A stretch of 54,987 nt of DNA from contig PKCZ01000145.1 in assembly GCA_002862405.1 (NCBI GenBank), positions 1 to 54,987 on the forward strand. The letters run 5' to 3'. Positions 40,399-48,612 of the stretch are shown piece by piece (position 1 is the first letter of the stretch; each line of letters opens with the position of its first letter). The notes below the pieces were generated by a model. That model ran no database searches. It had not been told where the DNA came from and worked only from the letters and a program-made list of their open reading frames with translations. Origin of the DNA: Pseudomonadota bacterium. GTDB lineage: Bacteria; Pseudomonadota; Gammaproteobacteria; Pseudomonadales; Halieaceae. The position numbers and the translations under genes were made by a program.

Positions 40399-41822
40399 TT
40401 TCGCGCGAGCAATTCATGGCCTTAACCGCTCGAATTAACGAGCGATATCTGCCATGGCTGAACGTTGTTCAAGGTGATCTCACCCTGTCTCGTCTCGCGC
40501 GTCTGTCTCTCTTTCAGGTATCGGTTGGCATTTGTTTTGTACTGCTGAACGGTACGCTTAATCGGATAATGGTCGTTGAGCTGGGCCGAGCCGCCTGGCT
40601 GGTGTCGGCAATGTTGGCACTGCCGCTATTGCTCGCGCCGGCGAGGGTGCTTATTGGTTATCGCTCAGATACACATCAGTCCTTCTTGGGCTACCGGCGA
40701 CTTCCGTATTTGTGGATGGGAACCATGGGGCAGTTTGGTGGACTCGCACTGATGCCCTTTGTGCTCATCCTTATGACTTCTGCCGATGCCAGTGCCTCGT
40801 GGATGGGCTTTGCCATGTCACTGGGTGCTTTGTTGCTGGTGGGTGCGGGCATGCACACGACACAGACCGCTGGCCTTGCTTTGGCCACTGATTTGGCGTC
40901 CGAAAAGACGCGCCATCAGGTCGTGACAATGCTCTATCTGATGTTGTTAGTGGGTATGGTGATTGGTGCGCTCGGATTCTCGTTGTTACTCGAGCCCTTC
41001 AGTTATTTCAGGCTCATTCAGGTCATTCAGGGGTCAGCATTGGTTGTCGCCGGTCTCAATATTGTGGCCATGTGGCAAATGGAGCCCAGAAGACCCGATC
41101 TCACGAGCTTTGAGCTATCGCGACCCAGTTTTGGGCAGTCGTGGAGAGCGCTATCCGCAAACCCCGGTGCCCACCGACTGTTAATCGCAGTGGCCTTGGG
41201 AACGCTGGGCTTCAGCATGCAGGAGATTCTACTGGAGCCCTATGGTGCTGAAGTATTGGCGATGTCTGTCAGTCAGACCACGCGGCTCACCGCCATATTC
41301 GCGGGTGGCATGTTGATCGCAATGGCGCTGTCGGCGCGCTATCTCGGTCGCGGGGGTGAATCCATACGGTTGGCTGCGTATGGCGCTGTAGTTGGCGTTT
41401 TCGCCTTTGCTGCTGTCATTATGGCCGGTGCCTTTGATTCCCTGACTTTGTTCGCTGCGGGCACGTTACTAATCGGTATTGGCAATGGCTTATTTGCCGT
41501 CGGTACGTTAACGGCTGCGATGTTGTTGGCGGGTACCGCTACTGCGGGTCTCGTGATCGGGACCTGGGGTGCCGTTCAGGCAACAGCCCTCGGCTGCGCC
41601 GTGTTCCTAGGTGGTGCGCTACGAGATATGACGGAAGCCCTGATACAGGGAGGCATGATCAGCCAGCAATTGTCAGGCCCCGCGACACCTTATGGCGCGG
41701 TTTATCACCTCGAAATAATTATCTTATTCGCCTCGCTCGTTGCACTGGGACCATTGGTGCGGCGACTAGGCAATGACAAGGACCAACCACTCACAATGAA
41801 ACTTGCTGATTTCCCAAGCTAG
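40392..41822 (+). CDS. lhaA: Light-harvesting 1 assembly protein LhaA (PucC family)
   Basis: 476 residues, about twelve membrane segments. The signature GTLNRIMVVELGRAAWLVSA and GYRRLPYLWMGTMGQFGG mark the PucC/LhaA family. The position between bchM and puhA is that of lhaA (F1696) in Rhodobacter, where it is needed for normal LH1 assembly. The ATG at 40392 overlaps the bchM end by 7 bases. It shares LNRIMVVE with the other PucC-like protein at 27759. Confidence 0.93.
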   Translation: MLISREQFMALTARINERYLPWLNVVQGDLTLSRLARLSLFQVSVGICFVLLNGTLNRIMVVELGRAAWLVSAMLALPLLLAPARVLIGYRSDTHQSFLGYRRLPYLWMGTMGQFGGLALMPFVLILMTSADASASWMGFAMSLGALLLVGAGMHTTQTAGLALATDLASEKTRHQVVTMLYLMLLVGMVIGALGFSLLLEPFSYFRLIQVIQGSALVVAGLNIVAMWQMEPRRPDLTSFELSRPSFGQSWRALSANPGAHRLLIAVALGTLGFSMQEILLEPYGAEVLAMSVSQTTRLTAIFAGGMLIAMALSARYLGRGGESIRLAAYGAVVGVFAFAAVIMAGAFDSLTLFAAGTLLIGIGNGLFAVGTLTAAMLLAGTATAGLVIGTWGAVQATALGCAVFLGGALRDMTEALIQGGMISQQLSGPATPYGAVYHLEIIILFASLVALGPLVRRLGNDKDQPLTMKLADFPS

Positions 41823-41846
41823 AAACCACTACCAGGAGGACACACC

Positions 41847-42605
41847 ATGGGTACTGGAGAAATTTACTTAGACTTTGCAGCGATCATGTTCACCGTATTT
41901 TGCGGTGCATTCGTGTACCTCGTGCTTTATCTTCATAAAGAAGGCAAGCGCGAAGGTTTTCCATTACGTCACGACGGACCGGTTGATACCTACAGCACAG
42001 GTGTAGGTGGCCTTCCGGATTCAAAAACTTACAAACTCGCACACGGTCAGGGTGAGCGTACGGTTCCCGGACCAATGCCTGATCAATATGAGCTCAAAGC
42101 TGTGCCTACGAATGCGTACCCGGGAGCGCCACTCGAACCCACCGGAGACCCCATGGTTGATGGTGTGGGTCCAGCAGCATATTCAATCCGCCCTGAGCGC
42201 CCCGATCTTACTGTCGATGGTGCTCCCAGGATCGTGCCGCTCCGTGTCGATAGTGATCATAAGGTTCATAAAAATGATCCCGATCCTCGCGGTAAAGCAG
42301 TTTACGGCTGTGATGGTGAGCGCGGTGCAACAGTTGTTGATTTATGGGTCGATCGTGCTGAGCCACACTTCCGTTATGCAGAGCTCGATGTCGGAGACCG
42401 ACGGGTGTTGCTTCCTATGACGCTTGCTCGTGTTAAGGCCGATGGCTCTGTTCACGTTAAATCGATCCGTGGCGATCAGTTCAAGCAAGTGCCAGGTTTA
42501 GCTAATCCTGATCAGGTGACCCTGCAGGAAGAGGACAAGATCGTAGCGTTCTATGGTGGCGGCACTATGTACGCCATGCCAGGTCGCCAGGGCCCCTGGC
42601 TATGA
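41847..42605 (+). CDS. puhA: Photosynthetic reaction centre H subunit
   Basis: 252 residues: one N-terminal transmembrane helix (FAAIMFTVFCGAFVYLVLYL) and a cytoplasmic PRC-barrel domain. Family blocks are KREGFPLR, GPAAYSIRPERPDLTVDG, VVDLWVDRAEPHFRYAEL and VLLPMTLARV. It caps the L/M core and shapes proton delivery to the QB site. The ribosome-binding site is excellent (AGGAGG before the ATG). Confidence 0.97.
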   Translation: MGTGEIYLDFAAIMFTVFCGAFVYLVLYLHKEGKREGFPLRHDGPVDTYSTGVGGLPDSKTYKLAHGQGERTVPGPMPDQYELKAVPTNAYPGAPLEPTGDPMVDGVGPAAYSIRPERPDLTVDGAPRIVPLRVDSDHKVHKNDPDPRGKAVYGCDGERGATVVDLWVDRAEPHFRYAELDVGDRRVLLPMTLARVKADGSVHVKSIRGDQFKQVPGLANPDQVTLQEEDKIVAFYGGGTMYAMPGRQGPWL

Positions 42606-43225
42606 ACGAGTACGGGAACGAACCGATTGCCGGGCTCCCTGGGGATCTACCAGAGGGGGAATACGTCCTCTGGCAGGCATCCCCAGATTGGGAGTCGTTG
42701 GCTAAGCGCGTATTTCAGGTCTATACCGCGTCGCTGTATTTTGTGGTGTTGATTGCTGGACACGCTACCTACCGCATCGTGGATGGTGCGTCGGTATCGG
42801 TATTGACCGGCACATTGGCGTGGCAAGGTGCCTTGGCGTTGACCGTCATTGGTATTTTGGCCTTCATGGCGAAGCTTTACGCTGAGAGCACGATCTACAC
42901 CATCACTAACCGACGTTTGGTTATTCGCTCGGGTGTAGCGTTACCAATGATCGTGAATCTGCCGCTAACCAAGGTCGAATCGGCGGGATTGCGGCGTCTC
43001 CGGGATGGAACGGGAGACATCACGTTCCTGCCGTTGGAGGGTACGAAAGTTTACTGGCTCATGCTTTGGCCACACGTTCGACCTTTCAGTTACCGACGAG
43101 TGCAACCGTTGCTCAGGGGTATACACGATCCTGATTCTGTTGCACGACTGCTGGTTACCGTCATTGAGGAAATGCACGAAACGTCGAATGACGAGCTTGA
43201 AGCGACCGAGATCGCTACGGTTTAA
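42602..43225 (+). CDS. puhB: Photosynthetic complex assembly protein PuhB
   Basis: 207 residues with a PH-like (bPH2) region (YTITNRRLVIRSGVALPMIVNLPL) and two hydrophobic helices before it. PuhB is a reaction-centre assembly factor in Rhodobacter. Its start overlaps the puhA stop by 4 bases (ATGA). Confidence 0.92.
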   Translation: MNEYGNEPIAGLPGDLPEGEYVLWQASPDWESLAKRVFQVYTASLYFVVLIAGHATYRIVDGASVSVLTGTLAWQGALALTVIGILAFMAKLYAESTIYTITNRRLVIRSGVALPMIVNLPLTKVESAGLRRLRDGTGDITFLPLEGTKVYWLMLWPHVRPFSYRRVQPLLRGIHDPDSVARLLVTVIEEMHETSNDELEATEIATV

Positions 43226-43259
43226 CAGATGCTAGTTCACAACTAGCTGGGGGGATAAT

Positions 43260-43739
43260 GTGGGTTGGCCCGGATTGCTATCCGGGGTGCTTCGGCACCC
43301 TATCTTTTTACTGCTGGCGCTACTGGCGCTGGCGTGGTCTCTTATTACTGTTAATGATCAGGGGTACCAAGGCCCGCCCCAGAAGCCCGATGTGCAGATC
43401 GTTGCTAGCGTTACCTTGAAAGTCGTTGATGGTGACGCCGGAGGCGTTATGATTCTTCCGTCGGGTGCCGCTGATCCAATTGTTCAGTACGACGCGGGGG
43501 AGGGAAGTTTCTTCCGGGGCGTAATGCGAACCCTTGTGCGTGAACGCTCAGCTCGTTCCATCATCGATAAGCCCGAATTTGTTCTCGAGTTAACGTCACA
43601 AGGTGGTCTGATTTTGTTAGACGAACTCACCGGCTACTGGATAGCGATAGAGGCCTTCGGTCCAGACAATTATCGTGAGTTTCGATCGATTTTTGATAAG
43701 GCTCGAGAATCCTCGCTCGTCATGGCGGATAGAAACTAA
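43260..43739 (+). CDS. puhC: Photosynthetic complex assembly protein PuhC
   Basis: 159 residues: N-terminal membrane anchor (HPIFLLLALLALAWSLITV) and a soluble domain (LKVVDGDAGGVMIL, GEGSFFRGVMRTLVRERS, GYWIAIEAFGPDN). The start is a GTG at 43260 with GGGGGG upstream; the nearby ATG at 43258 is in another frame. PuhC aids assembly and organisation of the core complex. Confidence 0.9.
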   Translation: MGWPGLLSGVLRHPIFLLLALLALAWSLITVNDQGYQGPPQKPDVQIVASVTLKVVDGDAGGVMILPSGAADPIVQYDAGEGSFFRGVMRTLVRERSARSIIDKPEFVLELTSQGGLILLDELTGYWIAIEAFGPDNYREFRSIFDKARESSLVMADRN

Positions 43740-43742
43740 GCC

Positions 43743-44531
43743 ATGTTTTGGCCTGCTATAGCCACTGCTGTGTCCTCATGGTGGCTACTTACAGGACTCG
43801 CCCTTTTGTTGGCTCATCAGTCGGGGCAACGTGCTCGCGCTGGATTTATGTTGGTTTCCATACTAGCGTTGGCTGCCTTACTCCTTGTGCCGTTTAACGC
43901 AAGTTTGGCAACTCCGATGGCAGCAGCACTAGGATTTATCCTGGGTTTGGTCATTTGGTGTTGGTTAGAAATTAGTTATTTGTTGGGATACGTGAACGGA
44001 CCCAATCATCGGCCGTGCCCACCAGAGGTTGCAGTCTGGGACCGGTTCAAGGGTGCAGTCTCCACAACGATCTATCACGAGGCTTGCGTGGTTAGCGCGG
44101 TTGCATTTCTTGCTTTGATTAGTGGTACGGAACCTAATCCCACCGCTTTCTACACGGTGACTGTCCTCTGGTTAATGCGATGGAGTGCTAAACTAAATTT
44201 GTTTTTCGGTGTCCGAGCCTTCAACGAACGCTGGTTACCAGATCACCTGAATTATCTAGTTTCCTATTTGAGAACCGACCGTTTGAGTATTTTCTTACCT
44301 CTCTCTACGGCTGCAGGGTTCTTTTTGACCTACTTAATTTTTAAAAATGCGATTCTCGTACCTGATCTCACACAGCAGCTATCGTTTTATTTGGTTGGGA
44401 GTTTGATGCTTTTGGCGTCAATTGAGCACTTATTCCTAATGTTCCCAGTAAATGAAGCTGCCTTGTGGCGCTGGGCTCGCCCAAATGAGCCTAGGTTACG
44501 GGCTGTTCGGATCGAAAAAGATGAAATCTGA
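43743..44531 (+). CDS. puhE: Photosynthetic complex assembly protein PuhE
   Basis: 262-residue membrane protein with about seven hydrophobic segments; family blocks GLVIWCWLEISYLLGYVNGP, WDRFKGAVSTTIYHEACV, and FFGVRAFNERWLPDHLNYL. PuhE modulates pigment and LH1 production in Rhodobacter. It directly follows puhC by 3 bases, whereas many phototrophs have acsF in between. Confidence 0.9.
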   Translation: MFWPAIATAVSSWWLLTGLALLLAHQSGQRARAGFMLVSILALAALLLVPFNASLATPMAAALGFILGLVIWCWLEISYLLGYVNGPNHRPCPPEVAVWDRFKGAVSTTIYHEACVVSAVAFLALISGTEPNPTAFYTVTVLWLMRWSAKLNLFFGVRAFNERWLPDHLNYLVSYLRTDRLSIFLPLSTAAGFFLTYLIFKNAILVPDLTQQLSFYLVGSLMLLASIEHLFLMFPVNEAALWRWARPNEPRLRAVRIEKDEI

Positions 44532-44600
44532 AAGCCTCTTACGTCTCATTTTCGTCCATCTTTCCTTGACGGGGTATATTTCCAGGAATAGTGTAGACGC

Positions 44601-44626
44601 TTGGGAATGCCGTTTCGTGTTCCCAA
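44601..44626. repeat. Inverted repeat upstream of the HemN-like gene
   Basis: TTGGGAA (44601-44607) and TTCCCAA (44620-44626), perfect arms with 12 bases between. It may be an operator or a hairpin ending the puh transcript; there is no T-tract. Confidence 0.4.
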
Positions 44627-44729
44627 CTGACTGGTGCTCCTGTAGCGCTTCCGTTTGCGGTTTTCGGTCGACGAAACACTGGTGAACCCAGCCAGCGATG
44701 AACGCGGTACTGAACGGGGGGCGTTCTAC

Positions 44730-46043
44730 ATGACACGGTCGAATCAAAAGCCGCCAGGCTTAGATGACATCTTCAACCGACGTGGTAGCCCACACGCAAT
44801 AGCGGGGGAGGCTATTGCGCTGGTAGACGGAAACGCGCATCTGTCCCTCTCCAATGCATTAGGTCAAAGCAAAGCCTCAATGGCAGCGCTTTACGTCCAT
44901 ATTCCTTTTTGCCCCAGTCGCTGCCTTAGTTGCGACCACCTTACCATTGTGGAGCACGATCAGAAGGTAATGGATCGATACTTGGCTCATCTGCACGATG
45001 AGTTAGCGCTGATGGCCGGGCAGTCTCGCGTACCTTTGCAGATAAACCGAATCCATATCGGTGGTGGTTCGCCGAACTATCTTGACGATGTTCAACTCGC
45101 TAGGCTCATGGCATCCCTTCACAGCGCTTTTGATGTTACTGCTAATGCGGATATTTCGATGGAAATTAATCCTAGGAGGACGTCCCGTTCGCAACTGGAC
45201 TTAATTCGGGGTCTCGGCGTGACGCATCTGCACCTGGAGGTTCGAGATGTGGATGCTAATGTCCAGAGCGAGCTTGGAAGAACGCAGTCATTTAGTCTGT
45301 TAGAAGACGTCTTCAGTGTGGCGCGCGATTTGAAGTTTGCCACCGTTAATATGGACTTGGTCTTTGGCCTTCCGGGTCAAACGTCACAGTCGATCAAAAA
45401 CAGTGTTGCATTGATAGCTGAGTTGGCGCCGGATATGCTGGTCTGCCAACAGTACACAAGGCGACCCCAACAGTTTCCTCATCAGACGGCGCTTGACCAT
45501 GATGCCATGCCGAGTCTAGCTGAGAAGCTTGCGATATTTAATGCGGTGGTGGTGGGTCTCGAGAGCGAGGGTTACGAATGGATTGGGTTGAACGCGTTCG
45601 TGCGGCCTGGTCATGCGCTTAGCGAAGCGCAAGCGAAAGACACATTACGGTACGGCGCGTTTGGCTATAGCGAGAACGAGGTGTCTCAGGTCCTTGGCGC
45701 TGGGTTGGGTGCAGTCAGTGAAGTGGGCGACGTTGTCGCTCAGAACTTCGTTGACATTGACGCGTGGCAGATTGCTATCGGTCAAGGTCGCCTCGCAACC
45801 CAAGTACTGATTGAGACAAGCGAGTTTGAAGTTGCACGCCGTTCGGTCATGCGTCGATTAATGTGTAACGCCGAGGTACCCATATCGTCAGTTGAAGAAG
45901 CAGACGTTTTAACGCTTTTGGAGTCGCTGGAGAACCAGGGTTACACAGAACAACGTGATGCATTCGTCTATTTGACAGAGCTAGGGCGGATGGCGCTTCC
46001 GCATTTCTGGTCAGATTCTTCGCCAAGATTCCGTTGGCTTTAA
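44730..46043 (+). CDS. HemN-like radical SAM protein (oxygen-independent coproporphyrinogen III oxidase family)
   Basis: 437 residues from the ATG at 44730 with GGGGGG before it. The radical SAM cluster motif is C61-X3-C65-X2-C68 (FCPSRCLSCDH), preceded by YVHIPF; then IHIGGGSPNYLD, MEINPR and DLVFGLPGQT as in HemN. HemN makes protoporphyrinogen IX without O2; close relatives (HemW) bring haem to proteins. The CX3CX2C is HemN-like and the place at the end of the bch-puh unit favours a tetrapyrrole role at low oxygen. Confidence 0.85.
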   Translation: MTRSNQKPPGLDDIFNRRGSPHAIAGEAIALVDGNAHLSLSNALGQSKASMAALYVHIPFCPSRCLSCDHLTIVEHDQKVMDRYLAHLHDELALMAGQSRVPLQINRIHIGGGSPNYLDDVQLARLMASLHSAFDVTANADISMEINPRRTSRSQLDLIRGLGVTHLHLEVRDVDANVQSELGRTQSFSLLEDVFSVARDLKFATVNMDLVFGLPGQTSQSIKNSVALIAELAPDMLVCQQYTRRPQQFPHQTALDHDAMPSLAEKLAIFNAVVVGLESEGYEWIGLNAFVRPGHALSEAQAKDTLRYGAFGYSENEVSQVLGAGLGAVSEVGDVVAQNFVDIDAWQIAIGQGRLATQVLIETSEFEVARRSVMRRLMCNAEVPISSVEEADVLTLLESLENQGYTEQRDAFVYLTELGRMALPHFWSDSSPRFRWL

Positions 46044-46055
46044 TCGAGTTAAATT

Positions 46056-46628
46056 TCAGGCACTCAGGGGCAGCTGCCCGCTAAACTCATCTTTCATACG
46101 TTGCCACTCCATGGCGAACCAGGGAGTCGTCTGCACGTTCACGTCATTTAGCCATTCATCCACCGTACTGACGGAGACCCATGCGGTCGTGGCAATCTCG
46201 GTAGGGTTGAAATCTGGCTCTGGTCTGCCTGTCATTTTCCCGACGAATACGGAGCACAACTCGTGTTCGCTGCCAATATCATTAAAGACGGCGTGGTATT
46301 GAAACTTGAAGAGGAACGTTAATTGGGACTCCAAGTTGAGTTCCTCTTTGAGTCGTCGCTCGGTTGCCTGAGCCAGGGACTCCCCGCGTCTGGGGTGGCT
46401 ACAACAGGTGTTTGACCAGTACTCAGGCCATAGTGGTTTAAGCGAACTTCGTTGCTGAAGCAGCACCTCGCCGTGATCATTGAATAAGAAAATTGAAAAT
46501 GCTCTGTGCAAAACACCGTTGCCGTGATGCGCAGCTGCTTTCTCTTCAAAGCCTATGACAACATCATTGCTGTCAACGAGCATTAGCGGCTCGTTATCGA
46601 ACGATACGATGTTGGATGTATTTGCCAT
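46056..46628 (-). CDS. idi: Isopentenyl-diphosphate delta-isomerase, type I
   Basis: Interconverts IPP and DMAPP for carotenoid and phytyl synthesis. 190 residues of Nudix-like fold; GVLHRAFSIFLFN, YWSNTCCSHPRRGES (catalytic Cys) and LKEELNLES are typical, with EHELCSVFVG (metal-binding Glu region). It is convergent with the HemN-like gene, with 12 bases between. It follows pufA on the same strand by 227 bases and may share read-through. Confidence 0.95.
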   Translation of the reverse strand: MANTSNIVSFDNEPLMLVDSNDVVIGFEEKAAAHHGNGVLHRAFSIFLFNDHGEVLLQQRSSLKPLWPEYWSNTCCSHPRRGESLAQATERRLKEELNLESQLTFLFKFQYHAVFNDIGSEHELCSVFVGKMTGRPEPDFNPTEIATTAWVSVSTVDEWLNDVNVQTTPWFAMEWQRMKDEFSGQLPLSA

Positions 46629-46738
46629 AACACCAGTTTAGAATCGTTTTGCTGTGTGCGTAAGGTAATAAAAAAGACCCACTCCTTGGGGAAGGACATA
46701 TGAACTGAGCAATTCGGGTGGAGATCAGCGATCGTAGC

Positions 46739-46798
46739 TCTGGGGGCAGGGTGATCGCGAAGTCCCGATTGGGTTCACATCGCAGCGTCTGGGGGCAG
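46739..46798. repeat. Short direct repeat after pufA
   Basis: TCTGGGGGCAG occurs at 46739-46749 and 46788-46798, 49 bases apart, in the pufA-idi gap. No function is apparent. The rest of that 227-base gap holds a hairpin at 46819-46843 and a T-run on the minus strand near 46669-46676. Confidence 0.4.
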
Positions 46799-46818
46799 CC
46801 GGTGCGTGGGTCGAAATC

Positions 46819-46843
46819 ATCGGGGCCCCTTGCAGGGCCCGAT
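46819..46843 (-). terminator. GC-rich hairpin downstream of pufA
   Basis: ATCGGGGCCC (46819-46828) and GGGCCCGAT (46835-46843) pair with one bulged G. It begins 12 bases after the pufA stop. With no T-tract directly behind, it may protect the 3' end of pufBA mRNA as much as end it. Confidence 0.5.
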
Positions 46844-46855
46844 TCTAGGTGGTAC

Positions 46856-47059
46856 TTACTGCCGTGAGGGAGGGAGTGCCTCCGCCATGGCCGCAGGCGC
46901 TGCATATGGACCATCGATCCAGTTGTACTTCGCAGAACTCAAGACGACGAAGTGAATCAATAGTGCAACTGAAAACAGGAAAACACCCTGCGCTACCAGT
47001 ACTCGACGTGGATCAAAGATCTTCCAGACCTTTGAGAAGCCTTGTAACGTTTTTGCCAT
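46856..47059 (-). CDS. pufA: Light-harvesting LH1 alpha polypeptide
   Basis: 67 residues. The N-terminal [16 protein letters not shown] and membrane helix [15 protein letters not shown] with bacteriochlorophyll-binding His36 are typical of LH1 alpha. The C-terminus ([15 protein letters not shown]) is Ala/Pro-rich. GGAG before the ATG is a good ribosome-binding site. It follows pufB by 73 bases. It forms the ring around the reaction centre with PufB. Confidence 0.96.
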   Translation of the reverse strand: MAKTLQGFSKVWKIFDPRRVLVAQGVFLFSVALLIHFVVLSSAKYNWIDGPYAAPAAMAEALPPSRQ

Positions 47060-47132
47060 TTCATTTCTCCATTTGTATTGACGACAAGCCCGTTAAGCCG
47101 GACAGTCGTTTGGTTAAGGTGATAGCCTCGGA

Positions 47133-47285
47133 TTACATTCCGAACCAGGGCTGCCAAAGCCAAACAGCAGCGTGAGCGCAGCTCGCAATAAACACAAACG
47201 TCCACATCCCTAGTTCGTAAGACTTCATAAACTCGCTAGCTTCGCTATCCGTCAGCCCCGACATACCTACATTTTCATCACTCAT
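47133..47285 (-). CDS. pufB: Light-harvesting LH1 beta polypeptide
   Basis: 50 residues: starts MSDENVGMSGLTDSEASEF and ends LWQPWFGM. One helix, with bacteriochlorophyll ligand His38 in CAHAAVWLW. GGGAGGT precedes the ATG at 47285. The usual second conserved histidine, 18 residues before (His20 in Rhodobacter), is Met20 here, and the usual WRPW is WQPW. It lies after pufC rather than ahead of pufA-L-M. Confidence 0.94.
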   Translation of the reverse strand: MSDENVGMSGLTDSEASEFMKSYELGMWTFVFIASCAHAAVWLWQPWFGM

Positions 47286-47315
47286 GGTTTACCTCCCATG
47301 TAGTAGTTCGCGATT

Positions 47316-47333
47316 TGTCGCAGCTCGGTAACA
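47316..47333. promoter_or_regulatory. PpsR-type operator upstream of pufB
   Basis: TGT (47316-47318), twelve bases, ACA (47331-47333), extended to TTTGT and ACAAA arms. It lies 31-48 bases before the pufB ATG. It implies an own regulated promoter for pufBA, but a clear -35/-10 pair was not found. Confidence 0.62.
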
Positions 47334-47346
47334 AATACCTTGATAC

Positions 47347-47410
47347 GACGTCCTTCAACGGACTTTGGGTGAAAACACCGTAGCTCCGTTGATCTTCCCG
47401 GAGAGACGTC
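47347..47410 (-). promoter_or_regulatory. Nested stem-loop in the pufC-pufB gap
   Basis: GACGTC (47347-47352) can pair with GACGTC (47405-47410), and inside it CAACGGA (47356-47362) with TCCGTTG (47385-47391). In mRNA this gives a two-part stem in the leader of pufB. Confidence 0.55.
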
Positions 47411-47440
47411 TGTTTTAGCACGCTACCCTGGGAGATACGT

Positions 47441-47485
47441 CCACACCGTAATGTGGTAACGAGGGCAGAGCAGATGCCCTCGTTA
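47441..47485 (-). terminator. Tandem hairpins just after pufC
   Basis: TAACGAGGGCA (47457-47467) and TGCCCTCGTTA (47475-47485) form a perfect 11-pair stem with a 7-base loop, followed by CCACA (47441-47445) with TGTGG (47452-47456). No T-tract follows. Such hairpins commonly stabilise upstream mRNA and lower read-through in puf operons. Confidence 0.7.
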
Positions 47486-47514
47486 TGTAATTCATTTACT
47501 CTCTGCCGAGTTCT

Positions 47515-48612
47515 TTATTGATATCCACCGGTTGTCATACCACCCATTTCCATGGTCTCAGGCATGTCCTCGCTTGCGTCCTCAGCGGGCGCTTCAGGCT
47601 CCGCTTGCGCGAGACGAGCAAGGTTCGGGTAGTCCTTGATCATGTTGGCGCCTAGCAGGGGCTTGTAAGCACCCTGATGGCAGGTTTCGCAGTTAACTTT
47701 CTGCGCATCACCCAGCTTTCCAAGACGGTGAGGAGGCAGCCAATCAGTAGTGGGATCAACGTACTCATTGTTCATCTCACGGACCATTCGGATACCGTGC
47801 CAGGCTGTCACGCGCTGAGGAGAGCTCTCCTCCCAGCGAGAGAAGGCGCGCGAGTTATGACAGTAGGTACAGTTGACCCCAAGAGCACTCGAGAAGTGCA
47901 TCATGAGGCTGTATCCCCATTCAGATTCCTTGAGTGATACACCGCCCTCATCCCGCAGGGCCGTGGTACCCGCATGACGCCCGTTTCTTGCGTCGAGTAA
48001 GTAAGGCGTAAATGGATCAATCGGAAGCGATGATAGTCCTGCAGCCACTGAAGCAACATTTTGCATCTGATTCTTCATGCCACCCGCGACCGTATGGCCG
48101 GGATTGATATTCCAAACGTATTCCGGCACATTCTTGCCGCGGTGGCAGGTATAACAAGTGACACCCGCGCCACCTACGTGTTGGTTCCAGTTCTGATTGG
48201 CGTTCTGAGTCATCTGGATCATTACGCGCGCTACCTTTTTGGTGTAGAGCGTGTCAGCCGCAAATCCTTCTCCTGCCACGTGGCAGTAGTTACATCCCTC
48301 CTCCGGTGAGACCCACTCGGTAATGGCCGCCATTAAGCGTGTAAACTCACCCACCGACAGGTCACCGAGAACCTGAACGTTCTGATAAACGTCTTTGGAC
48401 TTTGGCCCTCCCGCAGGAACGGCAGGAAGCGCCTCTGGCATAATGTTGTTAGCGGCGAGCTCGTCAAGGGTGCTCGGGTAATAGACACCTTCCATGCCTG
48501 TTCCTCGATAGCCCCACTGAGTTGATTCGGGTGGTGGCATTTCGCAGCCACCGAGCAGCAGCGTAATACCCAGACCAGCAGTTGCAAATAGTTTGGTCGT
48601 TAGCGTTTTCAT
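47515..48612 (-). CDS. pufC: Photosynthetic reaction centre tetrahaem cytochrome subunit
   Basis: 365 residues. A lipobox (TLLLGGC, Cys at about 23) anchors it in the membrane facing the periplasm; four haem motifs CNYCH, CYTCH, CTYCH and CETCH are present. It re-reduces the special pair. The last 35 residues are acidic and Pro/Met-rich. It overlaps pufM by 4 bases. Confidence 0.97.
   Translation of the reverse strand: MKTLTTKLFATAGLGITLLLGGCEMPPPESTQWGYRGTGMEGVYYPSTLDELAANNIMPEALPAVPAGGPKSKDVYQNVQVLGDLSVGEFTRLMAAITEWVSPEEGCNYCHVAGEGFAADTLYTKKVARVMIQMTQNANQNWNQHVGGAGVTCYTCHRGKNVPEYVWNINPGHTVAGGMKNQMQNVASVAAGLSSLPIDPFTPYLLDARNGRHAGTTALRDEGGVSLKESEWGYSLMMHFSSALGVNCTYCHNSRAFSRWEESSPQRVTAWHGIRMVREMNNEYVDPTTDWLPPHRLGKLGDAQKVNCETCHQGAYKPLLGANMIKDYPNLARLAQAEPEAPAEDASEDMPETMEMGGMTTGGYQ

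Noticed and set aside
44655-44729. Longer reading of the HemN-like gene
   Set aside because: The extra 25 residues have no family similarity and ATG 44730 has a strong GGGGGG upstream.
46664-46690. Intrinsic terminator between pufA and idi on the minus strand
   Set aside because: A T-run exists but the stem before it has only three to four pairs.
46594-46914. 106-codon open frame on the minus strand over the pufA end and the pufA-idi gap
   Set aside because: It overlaps pufA in another frame, runs into idi, lacks a ribosome-binding site and has no recognisable fold.
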